The notes under the pieces are model-generated. The model was not told where the DNA came from. It worked only from the letters and a program-made list of their open reading frames with translations, and searched no databases. This document shows positions 45,730 to 55,622 of a stretch of 64,000 nucleotides of DNA, in pieces; position 1 is the stretch's first letter; every line of letters starts with the position of its first letter. The stretch covers positions 23,319 to 87,318 of the forward strand of contig JARLHC010000111.1 of the NCBI GenBank assembly GCA_031292455.1, in the 5' to 3' direction. Source of the DNA: Ignavibacteriaceae bacterium. Lineage in GTDB: Bacteria; Bacteroidota; Ignavibacteria; Ignavibacteriales; Ignavibacteriaceae. A program made the translations under genes and the position numbers.

Positions 45730-46275
45730 TTATGGGAGAAGAATACCGCAAGCGAGAACTGTTGTCCATAATCCGTTTTTATCTCCTTCAGCTGATTGTG
45801 TTATATTAAAGGAACGGACTATTTTTCCTGACATTTTGTATATGTTTTCTCTTTCACTCCAATCAGTATCCGGATTGAATTCTACGCCTAATGTGGTTGC
45901 TAGCATTGTTGCAGCAAGATCTTCGGCATATTCGCCTGCCACCTTTTCAGTCTGTCCAAACGGATGATGTTCTGAAAGATATCCGTAATTGGTATTATCT
46001 GCAGGTAATGCTGCACCTATTGAAGCTGCTATCAGACGGTTTGGTTCATTTGTGGAATTCCTTGCCATAACAGCGAAGGTAATCTGCCCCGGATTTAATT
46101 CCTTAATCCCTTCTTCTTTAGCTATTCTCTTGCACCCTGTCGGGAAAATGCTGCTTACTGAAACTAGGTTGCACATTTGAACACCAGCATTTCTAAGAGC
46201 TAATTCAAATGAAACGAGATATTCTTTATCTCTGCCTACCCCTTTTGTAAAAAATATTTTGGTGGGAACATACAA
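45730..46275 (-). CDS. pdaD: Pyruvoyl-dependent arginine decarboxylase
   Basis: A 181-residue proenzyme. Self-cleavage is expected between Ser41 and Ser42 in '[14 protein letters not shown]', making the pyruvoyl group on the alpha chain. Further family stretches are '[19 protein letters not shown]' and '[12 protein letters not shown]'. It decarboxylates arginine to agmatine, the first step of putrescine and spermidine synthesis, without PLP. Five bases separate it from tyrS, so it is in the same operon. The length and motifs are those of a complete enzyme. Confidence 0.94.
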   Translation of the reverse strand: MYVPTKIFFTKGVGRDKEYLVSFELALRNAGVQMCNLVSVSSIFPTGCKRIAKEEGIKELNPGQITFAVMARNSTNEPNRLIAASIGAALPADNTNYGYLSEHHPFGQTEKVAGEYAEDLAATMLATTLGVEFNPDTDWSERENIYKMSGKIVRSFNITQSAEGDKNGLWTTVLACGILLP

Positions 46276-46279
46276 ATTC

Positions 46280-47515
46280 TCATCTCCTTTCTAATAATTT
46301 TAATTTAATAAATTTTCTTTTTCCAACTTTAATAATGGAATTTTCTTTTATATCAATGTTACTATTGATATCATCTATTTTAATTCCGTCAATAGATACT
46401 CCTCCCTGTATTACTAGTCTCCTTGCATCTCCTTTTGAAGAAGCAAGATTTGTTTTTATCAGGAGGTCAAGAATTCCAGAATTATTACCCTCACTCCATT
46501 TAAATTCAGGTATCTCGTCAGGCGTCTCTTTTCTTATGAATATTCTGTCAAACTCTTCCTCTGCTTCATCTGCTTCTTTATTGCTATGATACATGGAGAC
46601 TAGTTTCTTTGCAAGATTTCTTTTCAGATTTCTTGGATTAATAGTCGGATCTTCTAACTGAATTTTTAGTTTAATCAATTCTTCATTCGAAATGTCTGTA
46701 GCTAGTTCAAAATAATTTATAATTAACCTGTCCGGAATCGAAAGAGTTTTGCCGTAAATTTCTTTAGGTGTATCAGAAATTCCGATATAATTGTTATATG
46801 ATTTGCTCATCTTCTCTATTCCATCTGTTCCTACTATCAGGGGCATAGTAAGTATTACTTGTGGTTCCATTCCGAATTCTCTCTGAATGTCCCTGCCAAC
46901 AAGTAAATTGAATTTCTGATCCGTCCCCCCAAGTTCAACATCACTGAATATTGCTACTGAATCCATGGCTTGTGCAAGAGGGTATAGGATTTCATGCATA
47001 CTTATCGGTTCACCCGACTTATATCTTTTTGTAAAATCATCTCTCTCCAGCATCCTGGCCACTGTATATTTTGAAGATAATTTAATTACATCTTCAAAAC
47101 TCATTTTGCCTAACCACTCTGAATTATATACTATTTTTGTCCTTTCTTTGCTGAGAATTTTTGAAGCTTGCTCTAGGTAGGATTCTCCATTCTTTCTTGC
47201 TTCTTCTAATGAAAGGGCAGGGCGGGTTATATTTCTGCCGGATGGATCTCCGATCATCCCCGTAAAATCTCCGATAATCAGAATTGCCTGATGCCCTAAT
47301 AATTGAAATTGGGCTAGCTTTCTTAAAACTACTGAATGCCCTATATGTAAATCCGGTCGGCTGGGATCACACCCTAACTTAATATTTAAAGGTTTACTTT
47401 CTTTAGCTGATTTTTCTAATTTCTTTGTAAGTTCCTCTTCTGGTATAATTTCTGACACCCCTCTTTTAATGAGGTCCATCTGTTCGTTTATAGGAGGGAA
47501 TTTTATATTATTCAT
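46280..47515 (-). CDS. tyrS: Tyrosyl-tRNA synthetase
   Basis: A 411-residue class I synthetase. The HIGH motif is in '[12 protein letters not shown]' (about residue 56), the tyrosine-binding region includes '[15 protein letters not shown]' and the KMSKS loop is '[11 protein letters not shown]' (about 236). A C-terminal S4 RNA-binding domain ('[14 protein letters not shown]') binds the tRNA. It charges tRNA-Tyr with tyrosine using ATP. It lies three bases after smpB on the minus strand. Confidence 0.96.
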   Translation of the reverse strand: MNNIKFPPINEQMDLIKRGVSEIIPEEELTKKLEKSAKESKPLNIKLGCDPSRPDLHIGHSVVLRKLAQFQLLGHQAILIIGDFTGMIGDPSGRNITRPALSLEEARKNGESYLEQASKILSKERTKIVYNSEWLGKMSFEDVIKLSSKYTVARMLERDDFTKRYKSGEPISMHEILYPLAQAMDSVAIFSDVELGGTDQKFNLLVGRDIQREFGMEPQVILTMPLIVGTDGIEKMSKSYNNYIGISDTPKEIYGKTLSIPDRLIINYFELATDISNEELIKLKIQLEDPTINPRNLKRNLAKKLVSMYHSNKEADEAEEEFDRIFIRKETPDEIPEFKWSEGNNSGILDLLIKTNLASSKGDARRLVIQGGVSIDGIKIDDINSNIDIKENSIIKVGKRKFIKLKLLERR

Positions 47516-47518
47516 TTA

Positions 47519-47986
47519 TTAGTATTTTATCTTTCTTTCCTGGTCTCTGTTAAAATCACGCTTTGCGATAGTATCTCTTTTATCATACACTTTTTTCCCC
47601 TTAGCAAGGGCTATTTCTACCTTCACCCTGCCTTTCTTAAAATATATTCTTAAAGGAACTAAAGTTAGTCCTTTTTCTTTTACCTTTCCTATAAGCTTTC
47701 GGATTTCACTCCTGTTCATCAGAAGTTTCCTAGTCCTTATGGGATCATGATTATTGATATTTCCCTGAGTATACTCGCTGATATGGGCTCCGATCAGCCA
47801 AATTTCATTATTTTTTAGCTGGCCATAGCTGTCAACCAGGTTAGCCTTCCCTTCCCTTAATGCCTTTACTTCTGTACCCTGTAAAACAATCCCTGCCTCG
47901 TAAGTCTGTATAATTGCGTATTCATATCTTGCTTTACGGTTTACCGTTACATTCTTTTCGTCCGGGCTTTCAGTCATATTCCTCAA
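47519..47986 (-). CDS. smpB: SsrA-binding protein SmpB
   Basis: 155 residues. Conserved segments are 'VNRKARYEYAII', 'GTEVKALREGKANLVDSYG', 'LIGAHISEYTQGN', 'RTRKLLMNRSEI' and the basic C-terminal tail 'KRDTIAKRDFNRDQERK'. SmpB binds tmRNA and takes it to stalled ribosomes for trans-translation. The first in-frame start is at 47986; a second Met three codons later (47977) is equally plausible. It is the first gene of the smpB-tyrS-pdaD-terC operon. No tmRNA gene is in the window. Confidence 0.96.
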   Translation of the reverse strand: MRNMTESPDEKNVTVNRKARYEYAIIQTYEAGIVLQGTEVKALREGKANLVDSYGQLKNNEIWLIGAHISEYTQGNINNHDPIRTRKLLMNRSEIRKLIGKVKEKGLTLVPLRIYFKKGRVKVEIALAKGKKVYDKRDTIAKRDFNRDQERKIKY

Positions 47987-48182
47987 AAATTGAGATTAAA
48001 AGTTATTTTTATTGTTATAGAAATGCAAGAAAAAGATCAATATTTTTTTTGACCTAAAAATATTCAATTTATAGGTTATATGTGGAGAAATTAAGATTAT
48101 TTACTGTATGGGGTTACTTTATTTCTATTATCAATGAAATTATTTGTCACAGATCTGATTTTTGAATACGATTAAGTAGATC

Positions 48183-51100
48183 TTAGTAATTATCCCCGAT
48201 ATTCTGAACGTCTTCAAATGAAATAGTACATAAGTCTTCATTTGACGGATTCGAAATTTTAAGTATTCTTTCTTCTTGATTGCTTATTGCCTTATAAAGG
48301 ATATTTCTTACTGTCCTGGCATTACTGAAATTAATATTTCTTTTTTGATATAGCTCTGTAAATATCTCATTAAGCAATTGCCAAGCACCTTCGTCAAGTT
48401 TGTATCCGTTTTTATCTGATATGTCTAAAGCAATTTCAAGCATCTGCCTTGGTTGAAAGTCCTCAAATAAAAAATAATTTGTGAAACGGGATTTCAGTCC
48501 TGGATTGGATATAATAAATTCATTTAGCTCCTTTGTAATCCCTGCTGCTATGCACACAAACTTTCCTTGAAAATCATCCATTCTTTTTAACAATGTCTCT
48601 AAAGCTTCTTGTCCTGGATCGTATTCATTCTTCACCAATGAATATATCTCATCAATGAAAAGTATACCTCCCATTGCTTTTTGGATAACAGCATCTGTTT
48701 TAGCAACGGTTTGTCCCTGGTAGCCTGCGACTAAACCAGTTCGGTCAACTTCTACAAGATGACCTCTTTCAAGAATCCCCATTTCTTTATAAATCTTGCT
48801 TAAAAGCCGTGCTACCGTTGTTTTGCCCGTACCTGAGCTTCCAGCAAAAAGTGAATGAAGATTGCGGGGCAGTACCTTCAAACCTCTCCTTTCTCTTAAC
48901 TTCGAAACCTTTAGACTGTTCAGAAGCTTATCAACAGATTTTTTTACTGACTCTAATCCGGCTAGGTCATCTAGCTCTTTAAGATATTTATTCAATAAAT
49001 GTGGATCTCCATCTATCTGAAGTCTTTCCTTTTCTTTCTTAGGTATTATAAATTCTCTTATATCTTCTACCGTAAATAATTTAATTGCTTCTTCATGCCT
49101 CTCTTCAGGAGGAAATTCAATTAATCGAAGCATATGACTCTTTGTCGCGCTGTCTATCAGGTTTCTTACTAATCGTGCATTTCCAAAGGTTTTATCCCTA
49201 TCCCGATACACCTTTTTATAATAATTTCTTAAAGGTTCAATTACTTCTTCATCTAGTGTATGGCCTTTATCATTTAGATATTTCTCAGTAATGGTTATCA
49301 ATTCATCAGGTGAATAGTCCTCGAAAAACAATTTTTTGTTAAATCGCGATTGGAGACCGGGATTACTATCAAGAAATTTGTTCATATTATCAGTATAACC
49401 TGCTGCTATTACTAGGAACTTTCCTCTGTCATCCTCCATTCGTTTTAATAAGGTATCAATTGCCTCGTGACCGAAATCTGATTCATTGTTCTCTCCCTTT
49501 TTTACAAGCATATATGCTTCGTCAATAAAAAGTGTACCGCCAATTGCACTATCGATTATTTCCTTCGTACGTTCAGCTGTCTGGCCTACATATCCTGCTA
49601 CGAGCATCTGCCTGTCAGCTTCCACAAGATGTCCCCTTGGAAGTATACCAAGTGCAGCATATATTTCACTAAATAACCTCGCCACCGTCGTTTTACCTGT
49701 TCCGGGATTGCCTAGAAATACAATGTGGCTATTAAATTTATTCTGCGGATTCTCTCCCTGCTCAATATAATATCGTGCTACCTTTACTAATTCATTTATC
49801 TCTTTCTTTACTGTCTCAAGCCCGGTCAGATTATTCAGCTTGTTTAATGCTGCTTTAAGATTTTCTTCATCAATTCCGATATTGAAATCCTTAATTGTGG
49901 GGCTTCTCATAACAGCTTTAATATCATCGGCAATTATAGTAGTCATCGCTTCACGCGTACGATCTTCATTAGGGATTTCTTTTAAATATCTTTTACTCAA
50001 TTGAATTTTTGCTTCGTTGAAAAGATTTCTTATAAGGCGTGCATTTCCGAATGTCTTGTCCCTTTTGCGATATAATCTTATCAGCTCTTTCTTAAGTATC
50101 TCGATCCCATCCTTCTGAACTTTGTATTCTTCCTTTTCTGATGTCCGTCTGAATATTTCAACAAGTTCTGCTGGAGTATAATCCTCAAATGTAAAATAAT
50201 GTGAAAACCGCGATTTCATTCCGGGGTTCTTATTTATAAAATCGTTCATCTCATCAGGATAACCAGCCATTATAACAACAAATTCGCCTGCTCTATCCTC
50301 CATTCTTTTAAGAAGTACATCCAATGCTTCACGTCCAAAATCCTGTTGGCTCCCTTGTTTTAGTAAAGTGTATGCTTCATCTATGAATAAAAGACCACCT
50401 ATCGATTCATTAATTACCTTGTCCGTCTTTAACGCTGTCTCTCCGATATACTGCCCCACCAATCCTGAACGATCAACTTCTATTACATGACCGTTTCTCA
50501 GTATTCCCATTGCCTTAAATATCTTTCCTAAAAGACGTGCTACAGTCGTTTTCCCTGTTCCCGGATTTCCCAAAAACACACAATGAACTGAAATACTATC
50601 TTGTGTTTTTAGACCTTGTTTCTTCCTTTCATTAATAAAGTTTAAATAGTCGACAAATTCCTTCATCGACTGCTTTACCTTGCTTAATCCGACATAAGTA
50701 TTAAACTCTTCAAATAACTCTTCAAGCGATTTATCTTCTGTTGGTCTTAGTGCTGCATTTGAAACATTGCTGGGCTGAACTATATCAGGTCTTACTTGTT
50801 TTCCTGATTTTTCTTTAACGTCACTATCTTCAAAATTTACTATCTCGGAATGATCGATATAAAACCAGCGGGTACATACCTTCTCAAAATTAAGATAAAT
50901 ATCTACTTTCCCCTGTCCTTTCTTCCAAAACCCTGGATTATCAGTTCCCCAGCTCTGTACTATCTCTACGGACGCCCATTCTTTTTCAAAAGGAATCTCA
51001 AATTGATGCCTGCCTACTTCCATATTATTTAAATACCATACTGCCATTCCTTCTGCTGCCATTCTTTTATTGCCATAGAATGGATTATCAATTACCAGTT

Positions 51101-52043
51101 CAATGCCTATATACTTTGTGTTTTCTTCATCGAATTGTATAAGATATGTCCTCTTCCCTGAACGTAAATTCTCTAAAAGGTCATATGTCTTTGCATTAAG
51201 TACATCAAATAACTTGTTATCCCCCTTCTCAAAATTCCATCTTTTAATTTCTGGATGGTTATTATTTTGTAAAATGATTTCCTGCTCATCTGATGCTATC
51301 GCTCTTTGTATTCTGTTATATAATTGCTTGAAACGATCATCATATGTAAAATATTTTTTAATTTGTTCAGCACGAGTCATTGCAACTCGAAATTGGAATA
51401 GTGAACACATCGATTCAATTTCAAGTAGGTTAGCTTGAAGATGTTCGTGATCTGATTTAATTATTTCTCTTGCTGCCCATAACGAAAACCAATATTCCTT
51501 TTCCCTGAAAGCTTCTTCTGCATCATTTATCATGGGTTTTTTTGGGGGGAAAACTGCCTTTCTGCCTTCAGTATTAAGTACAAATATGAGTTTGTCCTTT
51601 ATAAAACTAGGTTTTAAATCTGGGGCATTTAATTTAATTGCTTTATCAATTACTTCTAACGCTTCTTGGTATCTGCCTAATCCTGCTAAAGCTCGAGTTT
51701 TATTTATATATGCCCAAATTACCATATTCGTCTTGTCGGATATAGCATAATCCAGATCGCTGATTGCTCCTTCAAAAACACTCATTCTCATTAAAAGATA
51801 CCCTCTGTACAATCTTGCATCAGCCTCATTTGGGCTAATCTGAACTGCATAGTTCGCCAATTCAAGTGCTTGATGGGGGTTACCATTTTCAAGGCTTGCC
51901 CAGGCATAACAACATATTGACTTAAAGTCCTCTGGATTAATGTCATAAACTTTTTTTGAGGCAGTTAATGCCATTCTGGTCCGGCCTTTGTTAAGGTGGT
52001 CAAATGCTTCGGCAAGGAGTTCGTTGTAATCTGCTTGAGCCAA
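48183..52043 (-). CDS. TPR protein with three tandem CbxX/CfxQ-type AAA+ domains
   Basis: 1286 residues. N-terminal TPR-like helices (about 1-150) are followed by more helices to about 260 and a beta-rich domain (about 295-400, 'NPFYGNKRMAAEGMAVWYLN'). Three AAA+ modules then start near 480, 765 and 1055. Each has Walker A ('GNPGTGKTTVARLL', 'GNPGTGKTTVARLF', 'GSSGTGKTTVARLL'), Walker B ('LLFIDEAYTL', 'TLFIDEAYML', 'ILFIDEIYSL') and a sensor-2-like 'NARLIRN/NARLVRN/NARTVRN'. The CbxX/CfxQ group includes Rubisco activase CbbX, SpoVK and EccA, the last also TPR plus AAA. Known members usually have one or two AAA domains. All three look catalytically intact. The client is unknown. Confidence 0.9.
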   Translation of the reverse strand: MAQADYNELLAEAFDHLNKGRTRMALTASKKVYDINPEDFKSICCYAWASLENGNPHQALELANYAVQISPNEADARLYRGYLLMRMSVFEGAISDLDYAISDKTNMVIWAYINKTRALAGLGRYQEALEVIDKAIKLNAPDLKPSFIKDKLIFVLNTEGRKAVFPPKKPMINDAEEAFREKEYWFSLWAAREIIKSDHEHLQANLLEIESMCSLFQFRVAMTRAEQIKKYFTYDDRFKQLYNRIQRAIASDEQEIILQNNNHPEIKRWNFEKGDNKLFDVLNAKTYDLLENLRSGKRTYLIQFDEENTKYIGIELVIDNPFYGNKRMAAEGMAVWYLNNMEVGRHQFEIPFEKEWASVEIVQSWGTDNPGFWKKGQGKVDIYLNFEKVCTRWFYIDHSEIVNFEDSDVKEKSGKQVRPDIVQPSNVSNAALRPTEDKSLEELFEEFNTYVGLSKVKQSMKEFVDYLNFINERKKQGLKTQDSISVHCVFLGNPGTGKTTVARLLGKIFKAMGILRNGHVIEVDRSGLVGQYIGETALKTDKVINESIGGLLFIDEAYTLLKQGSQQDFGREALDVLLKRMEDRAGEFVVIMAGYPDEMNDFINKNPGMKSRFSHYFTFEDYTPAELVEIFRRTSEKEEYKVQKDGIEILKKELIRLYRKRDKTFGNARLIRNLFNEAKIQLSKRYLKEIPNEDRTREAMTTIIADDIKAVMRSPTIKDFNIGIDEENLKAALNKLNNLTGLETVKKEINELVKVARYYIEQGENPQNKFNSHIVFLGNPGTGKTTVARLFSEIYAALGILPRGHLVEADRQMLVAGYVGQTAERTKEIIDSAIGGTLFIDEAYMLVKKGENNESDFGHEAIDTLLKRMEDDRGKFLVIAAGYTDNMNKFLDSNPGLQSRFNKKLFFEDYSPDELITITEKYLNDKGHTLDEEVIEPLRNYYKKVYRDRDKTFGNARLVRNLIDSATKSHMLRLIEFPPEERHEEAIKLFTVEDIREFIIPKKEKERLQIDGDPHLLNKYLKELDDLAGLESVKKSVDKLLNSLKVSKLRERRGLKVLPRNLHSLFAGSSGTGKTTVARLLSKIYKEMGILERGHLVEVDRTGLVAGYQGQTVAKTDAVIQKAMGGILFIDEIYSLVKNEYDPGQEALETLLKRMDDFQGKFVCIAAGITKELNEFIISNPGLKSRFTNYFLFEDFQPRQMLEIALDISDKNGYKLDEGAWQLLNEIFTELYQKRNINFSNARTVRNILYKAISNQEERILKISNPSNEDLCTISFEDVQNIGDNY

Positions 52044-52104
52044 GATAATTCCTTATCAAAAAAATATACAAAGGGAATTTAATAATTATAATTCAAATGA
52101 GTAC

Positions 52105-52133
52105 AAAAAAAAGGCTGCTTTTGAGGCAGCCTT
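52105..52133 (-). terminator. Intrinsic terminator of groES-groL
   Basis: An 8-bp stem AAGGCTGC/GCAGCCTT (52111-52118 with 52126-52133) and a seven-base loop, with a run of eight T on the minus strand at 52112-52105. It begins 23 bases after the groL stop and separates groL from the AAA gene downstream. Confidence 0.9.
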
Positions 52134-52155
52134 TGTATTAGATTTTTGAGATCTA

Positions 52156-53790
52156 TTAATAATCCATTCCGCCCATTCCTCCTGGAGGCATTGCTGGCAT
52201 AGGTGGTTCTTTTTCTTTCTTCTCGTAAACTACTGCTTCTGTTGTAATAAGAAGAGCTGCTACTGAAGCTGCATTTTCCAATGCTGTTCTGGTAACCTTG
52301 GTAGGATCAATAACTCCGGATTTGATAAGTTTTTCGTACTGCTCAGTTGCAGCATTAAATCCAAAATCATCTTTTCCTTCCTTTACTTTTTGAAGAACTA
52401 CACTTCCTTCGATTCCTGCATTATTAACAATCTGTCTTAATGGTTCTTCCAAAGCTTTCATTATTATTTTGATGCCAATAGTCTGGTCAGGATTAGCGCC
52501 TTCTAATTTTTCAAGGACTGGAATTGCTCTAACAAATGCAACCCCGCCGCCGGCAACTATACCTTCTTCAACTGCAGCTCGTGTAGCATGTAAAGCATCT
52601 TCAACTCTTGCTTTCTTTTCTTTCATTTCAACTTCGGTAGACGCGCCTATCTTTAATACTGCAACTCCGCCGGAGAGCTTTGCTAACCTTTCTTGTAATT
52701 TTTCTTTATCATAATCTGAAGTTGTTTTTTCAACCTGTGCTTTTATTTCACTTATCCTTTTCTTTATATCTTCAGTCTTACCGGCACCTTCAACAATTGT
52801 AGTGTTATCTTTGTCTATAACAACTTTCTTTGCTGTACCTAAGTATGAAACAGTTGCATTCTCTAACTTGAATCCTCTTTCCTCAGAGATTACTGTTCCG
52901 CCAGTTAAAACAGCTATATCTTCTAGCATTGCTTTTCTTCTGTCGCCAAAGCCTGGAGCTTTAACTGCAGCTATCTTAAGTGTACCGCGGATTTTGTTAA
53001 CTACTAATGTAGCTAATGCTTCACCTTCAAGGTCCTCAGCAATAATCAGCATTGAACGTCCCTGCTGGGCTACTTTTTCAAGTACTGGTAAAAGATCCTT
53101 CATGGCAGAGATTTTTTTGTCATGTATAAGAATAAATGGATCTTCAAGTTCCGCTTCCATATTTTCAGTATTAGTTACAAAGTAAGGGGATAGATAACCG
53201 CGATCAAATTGCATACCTTCTACTACTTCAAGTCCTGTATCCGTTCCTTTTGCTTCTTCAACTGTGATAACGCCATCTTTACCTACTTTCTCCATTGCAT
53301 CTGCAATAAGATCACCAATTGACTTGTCATTGTTAGCAGATATTGAACCAACCTGTGCTATTTCGTTTCTGCCTTCAACTTCTTTACTGATTGTTTTTAA
53401 ATGCTCAATCACTTTTGTAACAGCTATATCAATTCCTCTTTTAAGATCCATAGGATTTGCGCCTGCTGTAACATTCTTTAACCCTTCTCTGTAAATTGCT
53501 TGAGCTAATACGGTAGCAGTTGTTGTTCCATCTCCCGCTACATCGCTTGTCTTGGACGCAACTTCACGTACCATCTGTGCACCCATGTTTTCAACAGCGT
53601 CTTCAAGTTCTATTTCCTTAGCCACTGATACACCATCTTTTGTAACTGTTGGTGCACCAAATTTCTTTTCAAGTATTACATTGCGTCCTTTGGGACCTAA
53701 TGTAACTTTTACGGCGTTTGCTAATTTATCTACGCCTTTTTTTATCTTCGTACGAGCTTCACTATCGTATTCTATTAATTTTGAAGCCAT
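52156..53790 (-). CDS. groL: Chaperonin GroEL (60 kDa)
   Basis: 544 residues, full length, from '[19 protein letters not shown]' to the Gly-Met-rich tail '[10 protein letters not shown]'. ATP-site motifs '[14 protein letters not shown]' and '[16 protein letters not shown]' and the hinge '[17 protein letters not shown]' are conserved. It forms the double-ring folding chamber in the cytoplasm with GroES. GGAGG precedes the start. It follows groES by 36 bases and is controlled with it by the CIRCE element at 54163-54189. Confidence 0.98.
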   Translation of the reverse strand: MASKLIEYDSEARTKIKKGVDKLANAVKVTLGPKGRNVILEKKFGAPTVTKDGVSVAKEIELEDAVENMGAQMVREVASKTSDVAGDGTTTATVLAQAIYREGLKNVTAGANPMDLKRGIDIAVTKVIEHLKTISKEVEGRNEIAQVGSISANNDKSIGDLIADAMEKVGKDGVITVEEAKGTDTGLEVVEGMQFDRGYLSPYFVTNTENMEAELEDPFILIHDKKISAMKDLLPVLEKVAQQGRSMLIIAEDLEGEALATLVVNKIRGTLKIAAVKAPGFGDRRKAMLEDIAVLTGGTVISEERGFKLENATVSYLGTAKKVVIDKDNTTIVEGAGKTEDIKKRISEIKAQVEKTTSDYDKEKLQERLAKLSGGVAVLKIGASTEVEMKEKKARVEDALHATRAAVEEGIVAGGGVAFVRAIPVLEKLEGANPDQTIGIKIIMKALEEPLRQIVNNAGIEGSVVLQKVKEGKDDFGFNAATEQYEKLIKSGVIDPTKVTRTALENAASVAALLITTEAVVYEKKEKEPPMPAMPPGGMGGMDY

Positions 53791-53826
53791 AATTTTACCT
53801 CCGGATTTAATTAAAAATTCTGTTTG

Positions 53827-54123
53827 TTAACCGATTATTGCGAAAATGTCACTTTCGCGCATTATTAAATAATCTACTCCTTCTACCTGAACCTCAGTAC
53901 CACTGTATTTTCCGTAAAGAACTTTGTCTCCAACCTTTACTTCCGGCTTTACAACTTTACCATCTTCGCCGACTTTACCTGGCCCTATTGCCACTATGGT
54001 TCCTTCAATAGGTTTTTCCTTTGCAGTATCAGGAAGAATAATTCCGCCTTTACTTACTTCTAAAGCTTCAGCTGGTTTAACTATTACTCTGTCAGCTAAT
54101 GGCTTTAAGTTAATTTTACTCAT
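53827..54123 (-). CDS. groES: Co-chaperonin GroES (10 kDa)
   Basis: 98 residues with the mobile loop and signature '[20 protein letters not shown]' at the N-terminus and '[15 protein letters not shown]' towards the end. It caps GroEL and closes the folding chamber. GGAGG lies eight bases before the ATG on the minus strand, and the leader carries CIRCE, so the operon should be repressed by HrcA and induced by heat or protein-folding stress. Confidence 0.98.
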   Translation of the reverse strand: MSKINLKPLADRVIVKPAEALEVSKGGIILPDTAKEKPIEGTIVAIGPGKVGEDGKVVKPEVKVGDKVLYGKYSGTEVQVEGVDYLIMRESDIFAIIG

Positions 54124-54162
54124 TGATTACCTCCAATTTTATTTAGATTAAACGGATCGATA

Positions 54163-54189
54163 TTAGCACTCTCTAATAGCGAGTGCTAA
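54163..54189. promoter_or_regulatory. CIRCE operator (HrcA binding site)
   Basis: TTAGCACTC at 54163-54171, nine spacer bases, then GAGTGCTAA at 54181-54189: a perfect match to the CIRCE consensus. It lies 40 bases before the groES start. The hrcA gene itself is not in the window. Confidence 0.97.
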
Positions 54190-54216
54190 TATACTCTAAG
54201 TACTCTTTTTTGTCAA
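54188..54216 (-). promoter_or_regulatory. Sigma70-type promoter of groES-groL
   Basis: On the minus strand TTGACA (54216-54211) is followed by exactly 17 bases and TATATT (54193-54188). The -10 box runs into the first half of CIRCE, so bound HrcA would cover the promoter. The -35 is perfect and the -10 differs at one position from TATAAT. Confidence 0.85.
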
Positions 54217-54327
54217 GAATATTAGGATGAAGAATTTTCCCCTTATATCTAAAATAATGCCTAAATCTCACATTTTTAAATAAAAAACTTGCGCTGGAGC
54301 AAGATGCTAAAAAATTCCCTTAAAATT

Positions 54328-54352
54328 AAAAAACCTCAGATATTCTCTGAGG
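54328..54352 (-). terminator. Intrinsic terminator of the outer-membrane-like protein gene
   Basis: A 7-bp stem CCTCAGA (54334-54340) and TCTGAGG (54346-54352) with a five-base loop, followed on the minus strand by six T at 54333-54328. It lies 26 bases after the stop of the gene at 54379. Confidence 0.88.
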
Positions 54353-54378
54353 CTTTTAATAGTCTAACTATACGATCT

Positions 54379-55416
54379 TTAGAAAATAAAACCAATTCCC
54401 GCACTAGCTACATTATATTTAGCAATATTATAATCAATATTTATATTTAGTACTGCTAACTTAAATGCTGCTCCCAGCATAAACCGGACGGAATTTTCAC
54501 CCGTTAAATTAAATGTTACATGTTGTGTTGAGGGTCCGGCTGGGGTATCTACGCTATAATCATATGTAACATCTGCTGACGAACTTTCATAAGAAAAACC
54601 TGCATAAGGTGTAACATTCAATGCACTTGGTCCGAATGTCCTGCTTCCATATATGCCAAAAGTTGTGGATGAGCTTTTAAATATGGTTCCAAGTTTCATT
54701 GACTGTGTGAATAATCCTACAGATACATCCAATGGAATTGGGAAAGGTATCCACATTGCCGGATTATGCTGTACTCCAACACCAAAATATGAAAAATCTC
54801 CATATTTATCTCCCATGGAAATAGAGGGAACATATCTGAATGCAATGGATGTACCATAAAATGTCCCTATTGTTAATTGCGGAGCGCCAAGCGGAAATGC
54901 TGGTAAATTTTCCAAATATCCGGTTACAGGCAATGCAATATTCTTGCTTGGGATTGAATAACCACTTACAGTGGCCCCGCCGAATGCTATTTTAACTGAA
55001 TCATTTTTAGATCCTACAATAGTTGGACCGCTGATCCCTACTGTAAAATCTTTTTGAATAATTTGATTAATAAGATCAGCTCTTATCGACTGGGAGTAAC
55101 TTTGTGGAACCAATTTATCAGCTTCATCACGATTAAATTTAAATACTCCTGAAGTTGAAAAAGTTTTATTGTTATCACTAAAAAACGTTCCCATAGCAAC
55201 AATTCCAAATTCAACATCTATTCCGAAAATCTTCGCTTTTGGAACCCTGTGTACCCATCCGGAATTTAAATCAGCGCCGAACGCCGATACTATCGGCCCT
55301 ACATATGATGTTGCTGCATCTTGGGAAAGACTTTGCAATGTTGATTGTAGACTTCCTTGAGGATAGACTGTAAATGTTAATATAAGTATAACTGAGAGTA
55401 AAATACCTGGTTTCAT
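54379..55416 (-). CDS. Predicted outer-membrane barrel protein, DUF6588-like
   Basis: 345 residues with a signal peptide ('LLSVILILTFTVYPQG'). The mature N-terminus is helical ('LQSTLQSLSQDAATSYVGP'), followed by 'GADLNSGWVHRVPKAKIFGI' and a series of beta-strands ending 'YNVASAGIGFIF', an outer-membrane style terminus. The 'GADLNSGW' segment and layout resemble the DUF6588 family of Bacteroidota/Ignavibacteria as I remember it; this was not tested by a search. No function is known. AGGAG precedes the start and a terminator follows, so it is a single-gene unit. Confidence 0.6.
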   Translation of the reverse strand: MKPGILLSVILILTFTVYPQGSLQSTLQSLSQDAATSYVGPIVSAFGADLNSGWVHRVPKAKIFGIDVEFGIVAMGTFFSDNNKTFSTSGVFKFNRDEADKLVPQSYSQSIRADLINQIIQKDFTVGISGPTIVGSKNDSVKIAFGGATVSGYSIPSKNIALPVTGYLENLPAFPLGAPQLTIGTFYGTSIAFRYVPSISMGDKYGDFSYFGVGVQHNPAMWIPFPIPLDVSVGLFTQSMKLGTIFKSSSTTFGIYGSRTFGPSALNVTPYAGFSYESSSADVTYDYSVDTPAGPSTQHVTFNLTGENSVRFMLGAAFKLAVLNINIDYNIAKYNVASAGIGFIF

Positions 55417-55622
55417 TTTGGCTCCTATGTGTTTAATAAATTGTTTTTAATTTAATTAAATTTACCTAACACATTTTTGACTTGCAATACTTCATTAATG
55501 TTCTTTAATAATTGATGATTATCGCCCAAAACAAAGCTTTTTAGCAGGCTTCACATATTATTATCAAATATTTCAATACTCTGATTAATATTCTATTTTT
55601 ACTTCTAATAAATAAATATAAC

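Noticed and set aside
52469..53830. Open frames on the plus strand through groL
   Set aside because: They are antisense to a highly conserved gene, are Ser/Thr/Pro-rich with no domain, and reflect codon use of groL.
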